Shown here one piece after another: positions 63,755 to 64,000 of a stretch of DNA of 64,000 nt. The notes under the pieces are model-generated. The model was not told where the DNA came from. It worked only from the letters and a program-made list of their open reading frames with translations, and ran no database searches. Within the stretch, counting starts at the first letter, position 1. The number at the start of each line of letters is the position of its first letter. The position numbers and the translations under genes were made by a program. The stretch lies in NCBI GenBank assembly GCA_022822495.1, contig JAJEBQ010000052.1, positions 33,174 to 97,173 of the forward strand, written 5' to 3'. The stretch comes from Paracoccaceae bacterium (GTDB lineage Bacteria > Pseudomonadota > Alphaproteobacteria > Rhodobacterales > Rhodobacteraceae).

Positions 63755-64000
63755 ATGAGAAGTGGTGATGAAATGCTGAAACAGATTGTGGACAAGTCTG
63801 CAGTCGACGCGACTTTCCGCCAACAACTGTTGGCAGAACCTAAGGGTACTATTTGCTCAGAATTGGGCATAACCATGCCTGAATCCATGTCCATCCATGT
63901 CCATGAGAGTGACATGCAGAGTATTCATATTGCACTACCCCCTGATCCAAATATTTCAGAGGAACAATTGGAAGCAGTCTCAGCCGGATTGTGTTGTTGC
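63755..64000 (+). CDS. NHLP-type (nitrile-hydratase-like leader) RiPP precursor peptide, C-terminus outside window
   Basis: A frame of 82 codons from ATG 63755 runs open to the last base. GGAG lies ten bases before the start. The leader looks like the nitrile hydratase alpha-subunit-derived leader family: FRQQLLAEPKGTICSELGIT, then a strand segment SMSIHVHESDMQSIHIALPP matching the V-x-x-D-S...LPP ending, and the recognition/cleavage region SEEQLEAVSAG. After the small-residue pair A-G the core begins L-C-C-C and continues past the edge. Leaders of this family direct YcaO cyclodehydratases, radical SAM enzymes or LanM-type enzymes and a bifunctional peptidase/ABC exporter. The start of a Cys-rich core suggests thiazoline, thioether or radical-SAM chemistry. 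Maturation genes must be downstream. Confidence 0.85.
   Translation, partial: MRSGDEMLKQIVDKSAVDATFRQQLLAEPKGTICSELGITMPESMSIHVHESDMQSIHIALPPDPNISEEQLEAVSAGLCCC

Overview
The window looks like a chromosomal segment of an alphaproteobacterium with fairly low GC, probably marine or host-associated. The evidence is the conserved order rpoZ–rsh–pdxJ–(island)–acpS–lepB–rnc–era–recO, the order rpsM–rpsK–rpoA–rplQ–rarA–crcB–rluC–ATP12, an ATP12-family F1 assembly chaperone, def–fmt, and a trimethylamine monooxygenase (tmm). No tRNA, rRNA or CRISPR array was seen.

Layout. 1–3.1 kb: a Gabija-type antiphage pair (gajA, with a broken N-terminus, and gajB, cut by the window edge). 3.4–8.4 kb: argE, serA, serC and divergent serB. 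8.4–10.1 kb: a decayed umuDC SOS-polymerase operon. 10.4–12.0 kb: an XRE-ImmA/IrrE plus DUF4411 PIN pair. 12.2–16.5 kb: recO, era, rnc, lepB, a methyltransferase and acpS. 16.6–21.5 kb: an island splitting acpS from pdxJ, with a fused restriction-modification protein, an IS1595-like remnant and a PIN/HTH toxin-antitoxin pair. 21.6–32.3 kb: pdxJ, rsh, rpoZ, ispH, a double-domain RNase H, an outer-membrane protein, fmt, def, a MalY-type C-S lyase and accA.

32.4–41.8 kb: a divergent, probably acquired, amino-acid/amide catabolic cluster. It holds an RpiR regulator, a glutamine-synthetase-like ligase, an ornithine-cyclodeaminase-family protein, an N-formylglutamate-amidohydrolase-family protein, an isochorismatase-family hydrolase and a Liv-type ABC importer with a fused LivM-LivG. 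41.8–48.5 kb: a second Liv-type ABC operon divergent from tmm, suggesting uptake and oxidation of methylated or related nitrogen compounds. 48.7–51.7 kb: plsC, dapB, rbfA, truB. 51.7–56.6 kb: an accessory stretch with a Panacea-domain antitoxin and a membrane partner (frameshifted), a TRAP-transporter remnant, a restriction-nuclease-like orphan and a BCCT osmolyte transporter with a possible riboswitch leader. 56.9–62.8 kb: ribosomal protein/RNA polymerase genes and neighbours. 62.9–64 kb: an ISAs1-family transposase remnant, then the start of an NHLP-type (nitrile-hydratase-like leader) RiPP precursor whose Cys-rich core runs off the window end.

The most promising undescribed system is the NHLP precursor at the right edge, whose maturation genes should lie just outside. 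Other notable points are a chain of defence or toxin-antitoxin modules (Gabija, ImmA/DUF4411, fused R-M, PIN/HTH, Panacea pair, orphan nuclease), likely AUU start codons for fmt and possibly rsh, and a tandem RNase H in which the first domain looks catalytically dead. All domain assignments are from reading motifs by eye; no database search was run.
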